From: Nemania diffusa
Lineage: Eukaryota; Ascomycota; Sordariomycetes; Xylariales; Xylariaceae
Reading direction: 5' to 3'
Assembly: GCA_038501195.1 (NCBI GenBank)
Contig: JBBPUQ010000002.1
Span: 1,054,001 to 1,118,000 of the forward strand
DNA: 64,000 nucleotides
The first letter of the stretch is position 1, and each line of letters opens with the position of its first letter. Below, piece by piece: positions 63,236 to 64,000 of the stretch. Position numbers and translations under genes: made by a program. Below the pieces are notes generated by a model, which ran no database searches, was not told where the DNA came from, and was given only the letters and a program-made list of their open reading frames with translations.

Positions 63236-64000
63236 TCATACGGGGCGGGCATGATTATTCTCACTGACACCAGTTAAACCTTGTTCACTAGCCCATGACA
63301 TTATCTCCCGGGCTTCCTCCTCCGGTGCATCAATCGCAATGGCATGTGCACAATCCATCTTGACGTACTTCCAAGGGCCTTTTACTAGGCCTTTCACTCG
63401 CTCGACATCCTCGTCTGTGAGGGCGCCCATGAGGCGCTCGTCTTTTGCGAGGAAGTACCTTGCATGCAAAAACAAGACGGGGACGTCGATGCGGGCGAGC
63501 GTCGCGGCGTGGTCGAAATCCTTGCCCATACTTCCGTCGACGAATGCACGCGAGAAATTACCGTCAAACTGCGACATGCCGCGGATCATGATGCGCCGCG
63601 TTGAGGGCATGAAGCTGAAATCCACGGGCTTTCCAGGATGGCGCTTTTGCTGCAGCGTGATGAGCCGGCTGACTAGATGCAGTAAAAATTTGGGCGGTGG
63701 CTTCTCTGACGACATAACCCGATCCTCCGTCTTAGTGATAGCGGGGATGAGAAATTCACGGAAGAATGCGGCGAAGCCTCCCCCGTCCGGCTCGCTAGAG
63801 CGCGAGAGGGCTAGCCAGACGTCGTAGACGCTTGTGCTCGTGATATTAGGGTAATCGCATCGAAACAGGGGCGGATCTTCTAAGACTATCGCCTTCACGT
63901 GCTCCTTGGCGTTGGCCGCTAGCCAGCAAGTCAGCACGCCGCCGGACGAGTTGCCGACGACGATGGCGGGCTCGCGCACTACCTCGCGCAGGAACGCCGT
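63236..64000 (-). CDS. alpha/beta hydrolase, N-terminus beyond window
   Basis: The frame is open from the right edge of the window to a stop at 63236-63238, giving the C-terminal ~254 residues. GNSSGG is the nucleophile elbow (GxSxG with Ser). The LHARYFLAKDERLMG segment carries the acid residue, and DCAHAIAIDAPEE supplies the catalytic histidine. Strand and helix order match the core alpha/beta hydrolase fold, with a cap region rich in charged residues between elbow and acid. The upstream oxyanion HG motif would be outside the window. Substrate and pathway are unknown. Codons are GC-rich and show no RIP. Confidence 0.85.
   Translation of the reverse strand, partial: TAFLREVVREPAIVVGNSSGGVLTCWLAANAKEHVKAIVLEDPPLFRCDYPNITSTSVYDVWLALSRSSEPDGGGFAAFFREFLIPAITKTEDRVMSSEKPPPKFLLHLVSRLITLQQKRHPGKPVDFSFMPSTRRIMIRGMSQFDGNFSRAFVDGSMGKDFDHAATLARIDVPVLFLHARYFLAKDERLMGALTDEDVERVKGLVKGPWKYVKMDCAHAIAIDAPEEEAREIMSWASEQGLTGVSENNHARPV

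Overview
This window looks like nuclear DNA of a filamentous ascomycete (Pezizomycotina). Genes carry several short introns of about 48-70 nt with GTAAGT/GTATGT-type donors and CTAAC/CTAAT-like branch sites. The families are typical of these fungi: SAT4/PTH11-type rhodopsin-fold protein, LaeA-like methyltransferase, UbiA-type enzyme, P450, laccase, HET-domain and NACHT-ankyrin proteins. Two very AT-rich blocks (about 10.6-27.7 kb and 39.2-53.5 kb) carry one-directional C-to-T / G-to-A decay between repeat copies, the signature of repeat-induced point mutation (RIP). I cannot name the species.

Layout. 0-10.1 kb is gene-rich: a 5'-truncated HAD-like phosphatase, a SAT4-family membrane protein, and then four genes that resemble a small terpenoid-type locus (LaeA-like methyltransferase, alpha/beta hydrolase, UbiA-family membrane enzyme, P450). 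The last two are divergently transcribed from one 510-bp intergenic region. 10.4-27.7 kb is a nested, RIP-degraded retrotransposon block. It holds a Ty1/copia relic with recognisable integrase, reverse transcriptase and RNase H, and a 1.57-kb non-autonomous LTR element lies inside it. A GC-richer island contains an 18-copy 20-bp minisatellite. 28.0-30.7 kb is a decayed hydrolase-NACHT-ankyrin (NLR-like) pseudogene. 31.2-37.9 kb holds three secreted-protein genes: a cysteine-free secreted protein, a laccase, and a six-cysteine small secreted protein. 39.2-53.6 kb is a second AT-rich block. It includes a complete 5.9-kb RIP-mutated copia element with 308-bp LTRs and a 5-bp target duplication, an unmutated solo LTR of the same family, and a solo LTR of a second family.

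54.1-61.7 kb (minus strand) carries the most unusual object. It is one reading frame that I can thread through nine exons (2,400 codons including stop). It joins an N-terminal sacsin/NO VEIN-type GHKL ATPase with intact nucleotide motifs, a NO VEIN C-terminal-like (DUF3883) region with degenerate nuclease residues, and a C-terminal HET domain. Both halves have links to immunity or incompatibility in other systems, so this fused protein is the best candidate for an undescribed conflict system. The window ends in a partial alpha/beta hydrolase.

Exon boundaries were inferred by reading splice signals and frame continuity by eye. No alignment or database search was run.
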